Shown here: in pieces, positions 36,052 through 40,514 of the stretch
How the letters are laid out: the number at the start of each line of letters is the position of its first letter
Position numbering within the stretch: position 1 is the stretch's first letter
Origin: a virus
Strand: one strand, 5' to 3'
IMG/VR virus record: IMGVR_UViG_3300033821_000038
Span: 1-40,514 of that record
DNA: 40,514 bases
Position numbers and translations under genes: made by a program
Notes under the pieces: generated by a model
The model's database searches: none
Told to the model about the DNA's origin: nothing
Seen by the model: only the letters and a program-made list of their open reading frames with translations

Positions 36052-36122
36052 GCCACCCTGTCCGATTGGTCAGGTATCTGTCTGCAAAACAGATTAGAAG
36101 CGTTCGATTCGCTTGGGTGGCT
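36052..36122 (+). tRNA. tRNA-Cys(GCA)
   Basis: GCCACCC pairs with GGGTGGC. The anticodon arm is TCTGT-CTGCAAA-ACAGA with anticodon GCA, and the T arm is AAGCG-TTCGATT-CGCTT. Confidence 0.94.
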
Positions 36123-36152
36123 CGAAGGTTCAAGTCCTATTTTTTACTCGTT

Positions 36153-36164
36153 TTTAAAGTATTT
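36153..36164 (+). promoter_or_regulatory. GTATTTATA phage promoter motif
   Basis: AAGTATTTATAT lies about 18 bases before the HNH gene at 36181. Confidence 0.5.
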
Positions 36165-36180
36165 ATATAAAAATAAAAAA

Positions 36181-36975
36181 ATGAAATGGAATAATGAATT
36201 AGATAATAAATTAAAAAGTTTAATAAACTTAAATAAAGACTATAATGAAATAGCTAAAGAATTTAATGTATCATATAGAACACTTACCAATAGAGCATTT
36301 AGATTGGGACTTAAAGTTTTAAAACAACACCATGAAATTATTTTATGTAAAAATTGTGGTAAATCCATTAATAAAACATTAAGTAATGAAAAAAAGTTTT
36401 GTAATCAAAGTTGTTCAGCACAATATAATAATAAAAGAAGAAAACATAGTGAAGAAACAAAAAATAAAATTAGACATACAATTAAAAGTAAATTTCCCAC
36501 TAAAATGAAAGAAAATAAAATTGTGAGAAATAAAAAATTAAGAGAAAACAGACCATTAATTTCAATTAGAAAATGTAGATTTTGTGGTAATGATAAACCA
36601 ATCTTAAAACATAAAATAATCTGTAGCGATTGTGGTTTTATGTATTATAAGTTTTATCGCCCACTATGTGAGTTTAATATTAACGTTAATGATTATCCCG
36701 ATGAATTTAATTTATCTCTTGTAAAAAAATTGGGATGGTATAGTCCAAGTAATAAAGGTAATAATTTAAATGGTGTTAGTAAAGACCACATCTATTCAGT
36801 ATATGATGGATTTAAAAATAATGTTGATTTCAATATATTAAAACATCCTGCAAATTGTAAATTAGTTCAACATATTGATAATAATAAAAAGAAATGTCAA
36901 AGTTTAATTACATTAGACAAACTTCTATTGAAAATTAAAAAGTGGAATGAAAAATATGTTTCGGTAGTGCAATAA
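36181..36975 (+). CDS. HNH homing endonuclease
   Basis: The 264-residue protein begins with an HTH (LINLNKDYNEIAKEFNVSYRTLTNRAFRLGLK). A zinc knuckle follows (CKNCGKSINK..FCNQSC), then NUMOD-like basic sequence and a second Cys4 site (CRFCGNDK..CSDCG). The C-terminal HNH-like module, GWYSPSNKGNNLNGVSKDHIYSVYDGF..ILKHPANCKLVQHIDNNKKK, is shared with the 14212 protein. The stop codon lies 18 bases inside the following tRNA-Asn. Confidence 0.85.
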   Translation: MKWNNELDNKLKSLINLNKDYNEIAKEFNVSYRTLTNRAFRLGLKVLKQHHEIILCKNCGKSINKTLSNEKKFCNQSCSAQYNNKRRKHSEETKNKIRHTIKSKFPTKMKENKIVRNKKLRENRPLISIRKCRFCGNDKPILKHKIICSDCGFMYYKFYRPLCEFNINVNDYPDEFNLSLVKKLGWYSPSNKGNNLNGVSKDHIYSVYDGFKNNVDFNILKHPANCKLVQHIDNNKKKCQSLITLDKLLLKIKKWNEKYVSVVQ

Positions 36976-37033
36976 TGGTTAAAACGGCTGTCCGTTAAAC
37001 AGCGAGATGTAAGTTCGACTCTTACCCGAAACG
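36958..37033 (+). tRNA. tRNA-Asn(GUU) with C33
   Basis: GTTTCGG pairs with CCGAAAC. The anticodon arm is GCTGT-CCGTTAA-ACAGC: anticodon GUU with C at 33. The T arm is GTAAG-TTCGACT-CTTAC. The 5' end overlaps the HNH stop. Confidence 0.9.
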
Positions 37034-37092
37034 CAATAATGTAAAATATGCTTTACAAAAACCCACCAAAATGTAAAATGTATTTAACGTTA

Positions 37093-37157
37093 TAATGTAT
37101 GAAATATCCATCATTAAGTCATTAAAATGGCGATAATGCATGATAAATCATACATTA
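37093..37157 (+). ncRNA. Structured inter-tRNA spacer
   Basis: TAATGTATG (37093-37101) is perfectly complementary over 9 bases to CATACATTA (37149-37157), with an internal ATGAT-aa-ATCAT. It occupies most of the gap between tRNA-Asn and tRNA-Ile. Confidence 0.4.
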
Positions 37158-37161
37158 ACAC

Positions 37162-37235
37162 TGTCTCGTAGCTCAGTTGGTGAGAGCGTTCGGCTGATAC
37201 CCGAAAGGTCGGGGGTCCAAGTCCCTTCGAGACAA
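37162..37235 (+). tRNA. tRNA-Ile(GAU) with C55
   Basis: TGTCTCG pairs with CGAGACA. The anticodon arm is TTCGG-CTGATAC-CCGAA with anticodon GAU. The T arm is GGGGG-TCCAAGT-CCCTT, with C at 55. Confidence 0.92.
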
Positions 37236-37248
37236 CAAAAAAATAAAT

Positions 37249-37339
37249 GGATGGGTACTCAAATTGGCTAAGAGGATGGTCCTGAAAACCATTAGGTCAG
37301 TTAATCGCTGGCGTGTGAGTTCGAGCCTCACCTCATCCG
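37249..37339 (+). tRNA. tRNA-Ser(UGA) with C33
   Basis: GGATGGG pairs with CTCATCC. The anticodon arm is ATGGT-CCTGAAA-ACCAT: anticodon UGA with C at 33. The variable arm is long (about 22 nt), and the T arm is GTGAG-TTCGAGC-CTCAC. Confidence 0.9.
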
Positions 37340-37354
37340 CAACACATTTTATTT

Positions 37355-37440
37355 GGAAGGATGGGTGAGATGGCTTAAACCAGCAGTTCGCTAAACTGCC
37401 GTATGTAACAGTACCGAGAGTTCGAATCTCTCTTCTTCCG
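37355..37440 (+). tRNA. tRNA-Ser(GCU) with C33
   Basis: GGAAGGA pairs with TTCTTCC. The anticodon arm is GCAGT-TCGCTAA-ACTGC: anticodon GCU with C at 33. The variable arm is long, and the T arm is GAGAG-TTCGAAT-CTCTC. It decodes AGT, present in leader 4. Confidence 0.9.
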
Positions 37441-37452
37441 CAAAAATATTTT

Positions 37453-37554
37453 TTGATGACAGAGTGGCTTAATGTTGACATGGTACTAAAGTCTGAGAGT
37501 GGTAGTCCATTACCAATACTCAAAGACTCATAGATTCGAATTCTATTCATTAAA
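37453..37554 (+). tRNA. Class II tRNA-like gene with enlarged anticodon loop
   Basis: TTGATGA pairs with TCATTAA, the T arm is ATAGA-TTCGAAT-TCTAT, and the D arm is Ser-like (CAGAGTGGCTTAATG). The anticodon arm closes as GAC-atggtactaaa-GTC with an 11-nt loop, and the variable arm is very long (GAGTGGTA...TACCAATACTC). GGU within the loop would be a Thr anticodon. It may be degenerate or contain an insertion. Confidence 0.5.
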
Positions 37555-37570
37555 TGTTTTATTGCAAAAT

Positions 37571-37645
37571 TGACCTTAATATTGGAACAAGAAGAGAGAG
37601 GTGGTCATGACACATCTTCGGGAGGTTCGAAACCTTCAGGGTCAG
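37571..37645 (+). tRNA. tRNA with CAU anticodon (Met or Ile2)
   Basis: TGACCTT pairs with AGGGTCA, and the T arm is GGAGG-TTCGAAA-CCTTC. The anticodon arm AGGTG-GTCATGA-CACAT has one mismatch and gives CAU. The body differs from the tRNA-Met at 19269. It could be a lysidine-modified Ile tRNA, fitting ATA codons in leader 4. Confidence 0.7.
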
Positions 37646-37668
37646 CGAAATCAAGCGAAATGGGTTAT

Positions 37669-37716
37669 CATCACTTGGTACATGCATCATAAAGAAGTCA
37701 TGACTCTTTAGTGATG
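37669..37716 (+). ncRNA. Structured inter-tRNA spacer
   Basis: CATCACT (37669-37675) pairs with AGTGATG (37710-37716), with inner AAAGA/TCTTT around GTCATGAC. It lies directly before the larger structure at 37720. Confidence 0.4.
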
Positions 37717-37719
37717 GAA

Positions 37720-37873
37720 AAGTTCTGGGTTGCATAAGACGCTGCCCTAATGTTCAGCAGAAAGTTTTGTATACGCATTTGGCGATGCGGTTACGTACAT
37801 AATCAACTCCGAGACATTTAAGATAGTTGTAATACTGTCGGGGGTCGTAAGTATAAGGCTTACACCAGAACTT
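37720..37873 (+). ncRNA. Large structured RNA with tRNA-like ends
   Basis: AAGTTCTGG (37720-37728) is perfectly complementary to CCAGAACTT (37865-37873). Just inside the 3' strand is GTAAG-tataagg-CTTAC, a 5-bp stem with a 7-nt loop in T-arm position. Inside are GCTG/CAGC, CGCA-tttggcga-TGCG and CCGAGACA/TGTC-GG pairings. It looks like a tRNA-shaped frame with about 80 extra bases, or an unrelated stable RNA. No ORF is present. Confidence 0.5.
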
Positions 37874-37877
37874 AAAC

Positions 37878-37950
37878 GGAGCAGTAGCAAAGGTGGTCTA
37901 TGCAACGGACTGAAAATCCGTGGATGTTGGTTCAACTCCAACCTGCTCCA
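37878..37950 (+). tRNA. tRNA-Phe(GAA)
   Basis: GGAGCAG pairs with CTGCTCC. The anticodon arm is ACGGA-CTGAAAA-TCCGT with anticodon GAA, and the T arm is GTTGG-TTCAACT-CCAAC. Confidence 0.94.
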
Positions 37951-37959
37951 CAAATTTTT

Positions 37960-38075
37960 AAACAAATCAATTCTATCCTTTCGGGGATTAATTCACCGAT
38001 TGTCCCCACATGGGTTACACGAATGAGAAACACCCCCTGTTCTATACAGGTGAATCCAAGAGGTTCAGCAAAAAG
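37960..38075 (+). ncRNA. Spacer with hairpins between tRNA-Phe and tRNA-Gly
   Basis: GGGGAttaattcaccgattgTCCCC and CACCccctgttctatacaGGTG are visible hairpins in this 130-base gap. No gene or T-loop is present. It is less clearly closed than the other spacers. Confidence 0.3.
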
Positions 38076-38084
38076 TCGTGGCAC

Positions 38085-38157
38085 GCAGAAGAAGCTCATG
38101 TGGTCGAGTGTCAGCCTTCCAAGCTGAATGTAGCGGGTTCGAATCCCGTCTTCTGCT
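38085..38157 (+). tRNA. tRNA-Gly(UCC)
   Basis: GCAGAAG pairs with CTTCTGC. The anticodon arm is TCAGC-CTTCCAA-GCTGA with anticodon UCC, and the T arm is GCGGG-TTCGAAT-CCCGT. Confidence 0.94.
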
Positions 38158-38161
38158 CAAA

Positions 38162-38240
38162 GTCCCATCCTGCTGTGGGTGTGCAAGGTCAGCTAATTTA
38201 ACCTGACTATTCGAAAGAATCCCTTTGATGCACATGGGAC
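38162..38240 (+). ncRNA. Structured inter-tRNA spacer
   Basis: GTCCCAT (38162-38168) pairs with ATGGGAC (38234-38240), and TGTGCA with TGCAC just inside. Inner hairpins are GTCAG-ctaatttaac-CTGAC and ATTC-gaa-AGAAT-type. The outer 7-bp closure and size are tRNA-like, but there is no T-loop or anticodon arm. Confidence 0.45.
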
Positions 38241-38245
38241 GATAT

Positions 38246-38319
38246 TGTGGTGTATGTCTCAATGGTAGAGCATCTGGCTTATATCCAGACGGTTGGGGGT
38301 TCAAGTCCCTTCACCACAA
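38246..38319 (+). tRNA. tRNA-Ile(UAU)
   Basis: TGTGGTG pairs with CACCACA. The anticodon arm is TCTGG-CTTATAT-CCAGA with anticodon UAU, and the T arm is GGGGG-TTCAAGT-CCCTT. It decodes ATA, present twice in leader 4. Confidence 0.9.
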
Positions 38320-38327
38320 CAAAAATG

Positions 38328-38359
38328 TTTGGATATTAAATTTATTTAAATTATCTTTG
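38328..38359 (+). promoter_or_regulatory. Promoter directly upstream of second tRNA-Asn
   Basis: TTTG (38328-38331) and TATCTTTG (38352-38359) are 20 bases apart, immediately before tRNA-Asn at 38362. This tRNA therefore has leader-independent transcription. Confidence 0.75.
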
Positions 38360-38361
38360 AT

Positions 38362-38435
38362 GCTTCGGTAGCTCAGTTGGTAGTAGCATTTGACTGTTAA
38401 TCAAAGGGTCGTAGGTTCGAGTCCTACCCGGAGCG
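38362..38435 (+). tRNA. tRNA-Asn(GUU), second copy
   Basis: GCTTCGG pairs with CCGGAGC. The anticodon arm is TTTGA-CTGTTAA-TCAAA with anticodon GUU and normal U33. The T arm is GTAGG-TTCGAGT-CCTAC. It is unrelated in detail to the C33 Asn tRNA at 36958. Confidence 0.95.
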
Positions 38436-38442
38436 CAAATTG

Positions 38443-38496
38443 AAACACTAATACTATTTATCATAGCATGCAAAAATAATGATAGTGTTTTAATTT
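38443..38496 (+). terminator. Hairpin terminator after tRNA-Asn
   Basis: AAACACTAATACTATttATCAT pairs imperfectly with ATGATAGTGTTTT, with T-rich sequence following. It ends the fourth tRNA group. Confidence 0.65.
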
Positions 38497-38506
38497 AAAA
38501 GTAAAT

Positions 38507-38701
38507 ATGAAAGGTAAATCAATGGAGTATAAGTGGGAAATTACATATAGAATTGTTGGTGGTAATGGGGAACAGACGATGGAGAGAAATTTACATTTCA
38601 ATAAAGCACATAATGTAGGAAAATGGTTTAATATGTGCAATAACGGTATAAATGGTAGAAAAAAACTTGAATTTATAAACGCTAAAATAAAAGAAGAATG
38701 A
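38507..38701 (+). CDS. Small unknown protein
   Basis: This 64-residue protein (MEYKWEITYRIVGGNGEQTMERNLHFNKAHNVGKWFNMCNNGINGRKKLEFINAKIKEE) is beta-then-helix with no family recognised. ATG 38522 is an alternative start. Its stop overlaps the next start by 4 bases (ATGA), beginning a chain of small coupled genes. Confidence 0.65.
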   Translation: MKGKSMEYKWEITYRIVGGNGEQTMERNLHFNKAHNVGKWFNMCNNGINGRKKLEFINAKIKEE

Positions 38702-38898
38702 AAGTAGAAATTGACTGGAGAGTAAACGCAGGAGAAAAAGGATTTTATGGAATCAGACTTTATCCTGAAAACAATGAAGAAATGGCTGATCTTGAAAGAT
38801 TTAAGTCATGTAAGTTTGAACCAAGTGAATACCAAAGAATTGTAACTGGCGATAATCTTAATTATTTAATTACATTTGAAGAAGAAAAAAAGAAATGA
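38698..38898 (+). CDS. Small unknown protein
   Basis: This 66-residue protein (KVEIDWRVNAGEKGFYGIRLYPENNEEMADLERFKSCKFEPSEYQRIVTGDNLNYLITFEEEKKK) looks like a compact alpha/beta domain. It overlaps the upstream gene by 4 bases and is followed by a tiny ORF at 38900. No motif is recognised. Confidence 0.65.
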   Translation: MKVEIDWRVNAGEKGFYGIRLYPENNEEMADLERFKSCKFEPSEYQRIVTGDNLNYLITFEEEKKK

Positions 38899-38899
38899 T

Positions 38900-38995
38900 A
38901 TGTTTGAATATCCAAAGTTAACAGAAAAGCATTTTTTCTGGATTAGAATTTTAAAATTTTTAAATAAAAAGAAAAATGAAAAAGTTTTTAAATAA
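38900..38995 (+). CDS. Very small ORF
   Basis: This 31-codon ORF encodes MFEYPKLTEKHFFWIRILKF and then LNKKKNEKVFK. It starts 2 bases after the preceding stop and overlaps the start of the membrane-protein gene by 20 bases. The coupled arrangement supports translation; the product may be a small basic or membrane-associated peptide. Confidence 0.45.
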   Translation: MFEYPKLTEKHFFWIRILKFLNKKKNEKVFK

Positions 38996-39176
38996 AATTG
39001 TTTATATTAATAAATTCATATTTGGATGGATAATATGGATATTATTATTTGTGACTTCAATATTTTTCAATTTTATAACATGGAATTGGAAAGAAACATT
39101 TACGTTAAATATGAAAATTGTGATTACAGAAATGTTAGGTGAATCAACATGGAATATAATGACGTTAAGTCAATGA
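38976..39176 (+). CDS. Small membrane protein
   Basis: The 66-residue protein has one long hydrophobic span (IFGWIIWILLFVTSIFFNFITW) flanked by Lys-rich N-terminal and polar C-terminal parts. Its stop overlaps the next start (ATGA at 39173). Single-span phage membrane proteins may act as holins or superinfection factors; nothing specific supports either here. Confidence 0.6.
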   Translation: MKKFLNKIVYINKFIFGWIIWILLFVTSIFFNFITWNWKETFTLNMKIVITEMLGESTWNIMTLSQ

Positions 39177-39520
39177 AAAAATACCTATTTGTAGGCGAAA
39201 AACGTAGTGAAAGAGCAAAACAAATGAATGTTACTTGGGTTGACAAACGTTTATGTGCAGGTCATCTTTCAAAAGCGGTAGAAAACATTGGGATTGATTG
39301 GAGTGAATGTGCCTTTGTAAACGTTTTTGAGGACGATATTAACGAGATCAGGACTTTTGAAGGTGTAGTTATAGCAATGGGAAGAAAGGTGGAGAGAGAG
39401 CTTAAAAAGCAGCAAATCGAGCATGAATTCATTTATCACCCTGCAACACGTGGTACTGTAAGAATTATTGAAAATTATAAAGCACATGTGAAACAACAAA
39501 TAGCACACATAGTAATATGA
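39173..39520 (+). CDS. Uracil-DNA-glycosylase-like small protein
   Basis: Started at ATG 39173 (coupled to the upstream stop) the protein is 115 residues. It begins KKYLFVGEKRSERAKQMNVTWVDKRLCAGHLSKAVENIGI and continues FEGVVIAMGRKVERELKKQQIEHEFIYHPATRGTVRIIENYKAHV. The order 'F.GE.RS', 'V.AMG.KV...L', 'HPATRG' resembles the core of small UDG-superfamily-like proteins in phages. Catalytic residues are not certain, so the resemblance is fold-level only. Confidence 0.55.
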   Translation: MKKYLFVGEKRSERAKQMNVTWVDKRLCAGHLSKAVENIGIDWSECAFVNVFEDDINEIRTFEGVVIAMGRKVERELKKQQIEHEFIYHPATRGTVRIIENYKAHVKQQIAHIVI

Positions 39521-39660
39521 AAAAAAGAAAACCGAAAAATCCTGAATCAGTAAATTTTAAATCATTATTGAGATTTATTGATAAAGAAATGAAGTTCATT
39601 GAAAAAATGAAATATGTTAATAGAAAAAAATTAACAATTCCATTTGAATCGCCAGAATAA
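39517..39660 (+). CDS. Very small basic protein
   Basis: This 47-residue ORF encodes MKKRKPKNPESVNFKSLLRF, then IDKEMKFIEKMKYVNRKKLT and IPFESPE. It overlaps the previous stop by 4 bases, and its own stop lies 10 bases inside tRNA-Thr(CGU). The tight coupling argues that it is translated. No family is recognised. Confidence 0.5.
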   Translation: MKKRKPKNPESVNFKSLLRFIDKEMKFIEKMKYVNRKKLTIPFESPE

Positions 39661-39724
39661 CTTTAATTGGTAGAGTATCTCATTCGTAATGAGAAAGTTG
39701 CAGATTCGATTTCTGCTTTTGGCT
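39651..39724 (+). tRNA. tRNA-Thr(CGU)
   Basis: GCCAGAA pairs with TTTTGGC. The anticodon arm is TCTCA-TTCGTAA-TGAGA with anticodon CGU, and the T arm is GCAGA-TTCGATT-TCTGC. It decodes ACG, present in leader 4. Confidence 0.92.
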
Positions 39725-39733
39725 CAAAGAAAT

Positions 39734-39820
39734 GCCTTCTTCCTATAGTTGGTCGATTAGGCGGGATTTGTAACCCCGATTTCCACAAGAAACACGTCAG
39801 TTCGAATCTGACAGAAGGCT
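39734..39820 (+). tRNA. tRNA-Thr(UGU) with extended variable region
   Basis: GCCTTCT pairs with AGAAGGC, and the T arm is GTCAG-TTCGAAT-CTGAC. The anticodon arm CGGGA-TTTGTAA-CCCCG (one A-C mismatch) gives UGU. The variable region is about 17 nt, unusual for a Thr tRNA. Confidence 0.85.
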
Positions 39821-39835
39821 CAAAATTAATTAATT

Positions 39836-40117
39836 ATGAAAGACTGGACAGACGAAGAATTGGAAAAATTTATCAGAGACAATAAAGATGCTCTTGTTGA
39901 TGGCTGCAGACCTGTTGTTGGTCATGAAATAAAATTTATGACAAAACTTAAACTCAGGATGAAAAGTATTATTGATATTACTCCATATTTAATAAAAATT
40001 GCGATAATAACTATTATAATATTTACTGCATCAGCATTGATTTGGAATAATTTTATTCGCAAGGATAAAAACAAACCAATATATGAAAATATTGTTAACC
40101 AATTTAAAAAGAAATGA
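39836..40117 (+). CDS. Small single-span membrane protein
   Basis: The 93-residue protein has an acidic N-terminus (KDWTDEELEKFIRDNKDALVDGCRP), then one membrane span (LIKIAIITIIIFTASALIW) and a basic C-terminal tail. It starts 15 bases after tRNA-Thr and overlaps the next gene by 4 bases. The function is unknown. Confidence 0.65.
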   Translation: MKDWTDEELEKFIRDNKDALVDGCRPVVGHEIKFMTKLKLRMKSIIDITPYLIKIAIITIIIFTASALIWNNFIRKDKNKPIYENIVNQFKKK

Positions 40118-40514
40118 GTAAAAGAGAAACAAGAAAAAAGCACGAAAGCAATAATATTAATACACAGTTATATGCAGCCTTTTGTGGTACTGGTAAGACA
40201 TATGTTTGTGAAAAAACCAATATTAAATCAGTTGAAATTGAATATTGGAAATATAAAGATAAAGACTTGCAAAAAGAATATATTGATGATATTAAGAAAT
40301 ATTTTGGTAAGGTTAATTATATTTTTATTAGTACTGACCCACAAGGATTGAAACTTTTATACGATAATGGATTTAATATAGTTCTTGTTTATCCTAAAAA
40401 TGAATTAAGAGAAGAATATCTTGATAGATTTATTGCAAGAGACAGTCCATACGATTTTATAGGAACATTTATGAAATATTGGAATCTTTGGATTAATGAA
40501 TTAAAAGAACAAAA
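40114..40514 (+). CDS. P-loop nucleotide-kinase-like protein (3' end outside window)
   Basis: About 133 residues are visible. LYAAFCGTGKTYVCEKTNIKSVEIEYWKY carries a Walker A motif (GTGKT), here with F-C before it. VNYIFISTDPQGLKLLYDNGFNIVLVYPKNELREEYLDRFIARDSPYDFIGTFMKYW follows. The layout, P-loop then 'VYP...L..EY..R...R', is that of small phage nucleotide or polynucleotide kinase-like proteins. It runs off the right edge. The exact substrate is not known. Confidence 0.75.
   Translation, partial: MSKRETRKKHESNNINTQLYAAFCGTGKTYVCEKTNIKSVEIEYWKYKDKDLQKEYIDDIKKYFGKVNYIFISTDPQGLKLLYDNGFNIVLVYPKNELREEYLDRFIARDSPYDFIGTFMKYWNLWINELKEQ

Overview
The window looks like part of a large, AT-rich, tRNA-rich lytic phage genome infecting a Bacteroidetes-type host. 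The evidence is a tail-fibre-like gene running in from the left edge, phage-style class II ribonucleotide reductase, RNA ligase, DNA methyltransferase, papain-like protease and VWA-domain genes, many homing endonucleases, about 35 tRNA or tRNA-like genes and a complete tmRNA. Several transcription units carry the Bacteroidetes promoter TTTG-N18-20-TAnnTTTG. A second motif, GTATTTATA, lies 10-30 bases before many start codons and probably marks a phage-specific promoter class.

Layout. 1-4430: tail-fibre end, a small Cys-rich protein, and a homing-endonuclease gene split by an IS607-like element (serine transposase plus TnpB plus small cargo genes). 4435-5478: two minus-strand unknowns. 5742-6449: first protein with a shared N-terminal peptide. 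6480-7880: leader peptide 1, attenuator and the Pro/His/Gln tRNA group with an HNH gene inside. 7983-11100: cyclic-phosphate-processing receiver protein, a Tyr/Trp/Asn-rich secreted protein, and three more proteins with the shared N-terminus. 11150-19341: leader peptide 2, attenuator and a long group with Asp, Glu, Val, Leu, Ala and Trp tRNAs, with HNH genes, a PD-(D/E)XK protein, an HTH protein, small genes, a tmRNA with a duplicated 5' end flanking a homing endonuclease, then Leu and Met tRNAs. 19386-20572: minus-strand genes. 20657-25079: two methyltransferase-like genes, RNA ligase, C1 protease and an ADP-ribosyltransferase-like protein. 25110-25725: leader peptide 3, attenuator and Lys/Tyr/Lys tRNAs. 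25787-35662: nuclease, two VWA proteins, NrdJ, GIY-YIG endonuclease and a large unknown. 35680-38435: leader peptide 4, attenuator and Cys/Asn/Ile/Ser/Met/Phe/Gly tRNAs. 38507-40514: small overlapping genes, two Thr tRNAs, a UDG-like protein and a P-loop kinase-like protein.

The most striking finding is that each of the four main tRNA groups is preceded by the same module: Bacteroidetes promoter, 24-42 codon leader peptide, Rho-independent terminator, then tRNAs. The leader is rich in the amino acids of the tRNAs downstream: PQPQHPQ before Pro, His and Gln; five different Leu codons plus Asp, Glu, Val, Ala and Trp before those tRNAs; YYYGKKSYKK before Lys-Tyr-Lys; Ile, Ser, Asn, Gly, Phe and Cys before those tRNAs. 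In all four, an 8-base segment near the end of the leader ORF is perfectly complementary to the 5' arm of the terminator, which gives a ready antiterminator. This is the logic of the trp/his attenuators applied to phage tRNA operons: a shortage of charged tRNA would stall the ribosome and switch on the matching tRNA genes.

Other notable points are tRNAs with C in place of the near-universal U33 or U55, class II tRNA bodies carrying Pro, Gln and Trp anticodons, structured RNA spacers between tRNAs, and a shared N-terminal peptide that may be a capsid-targeting signal. All calls come from reading the sequence; no search or folding program was run.
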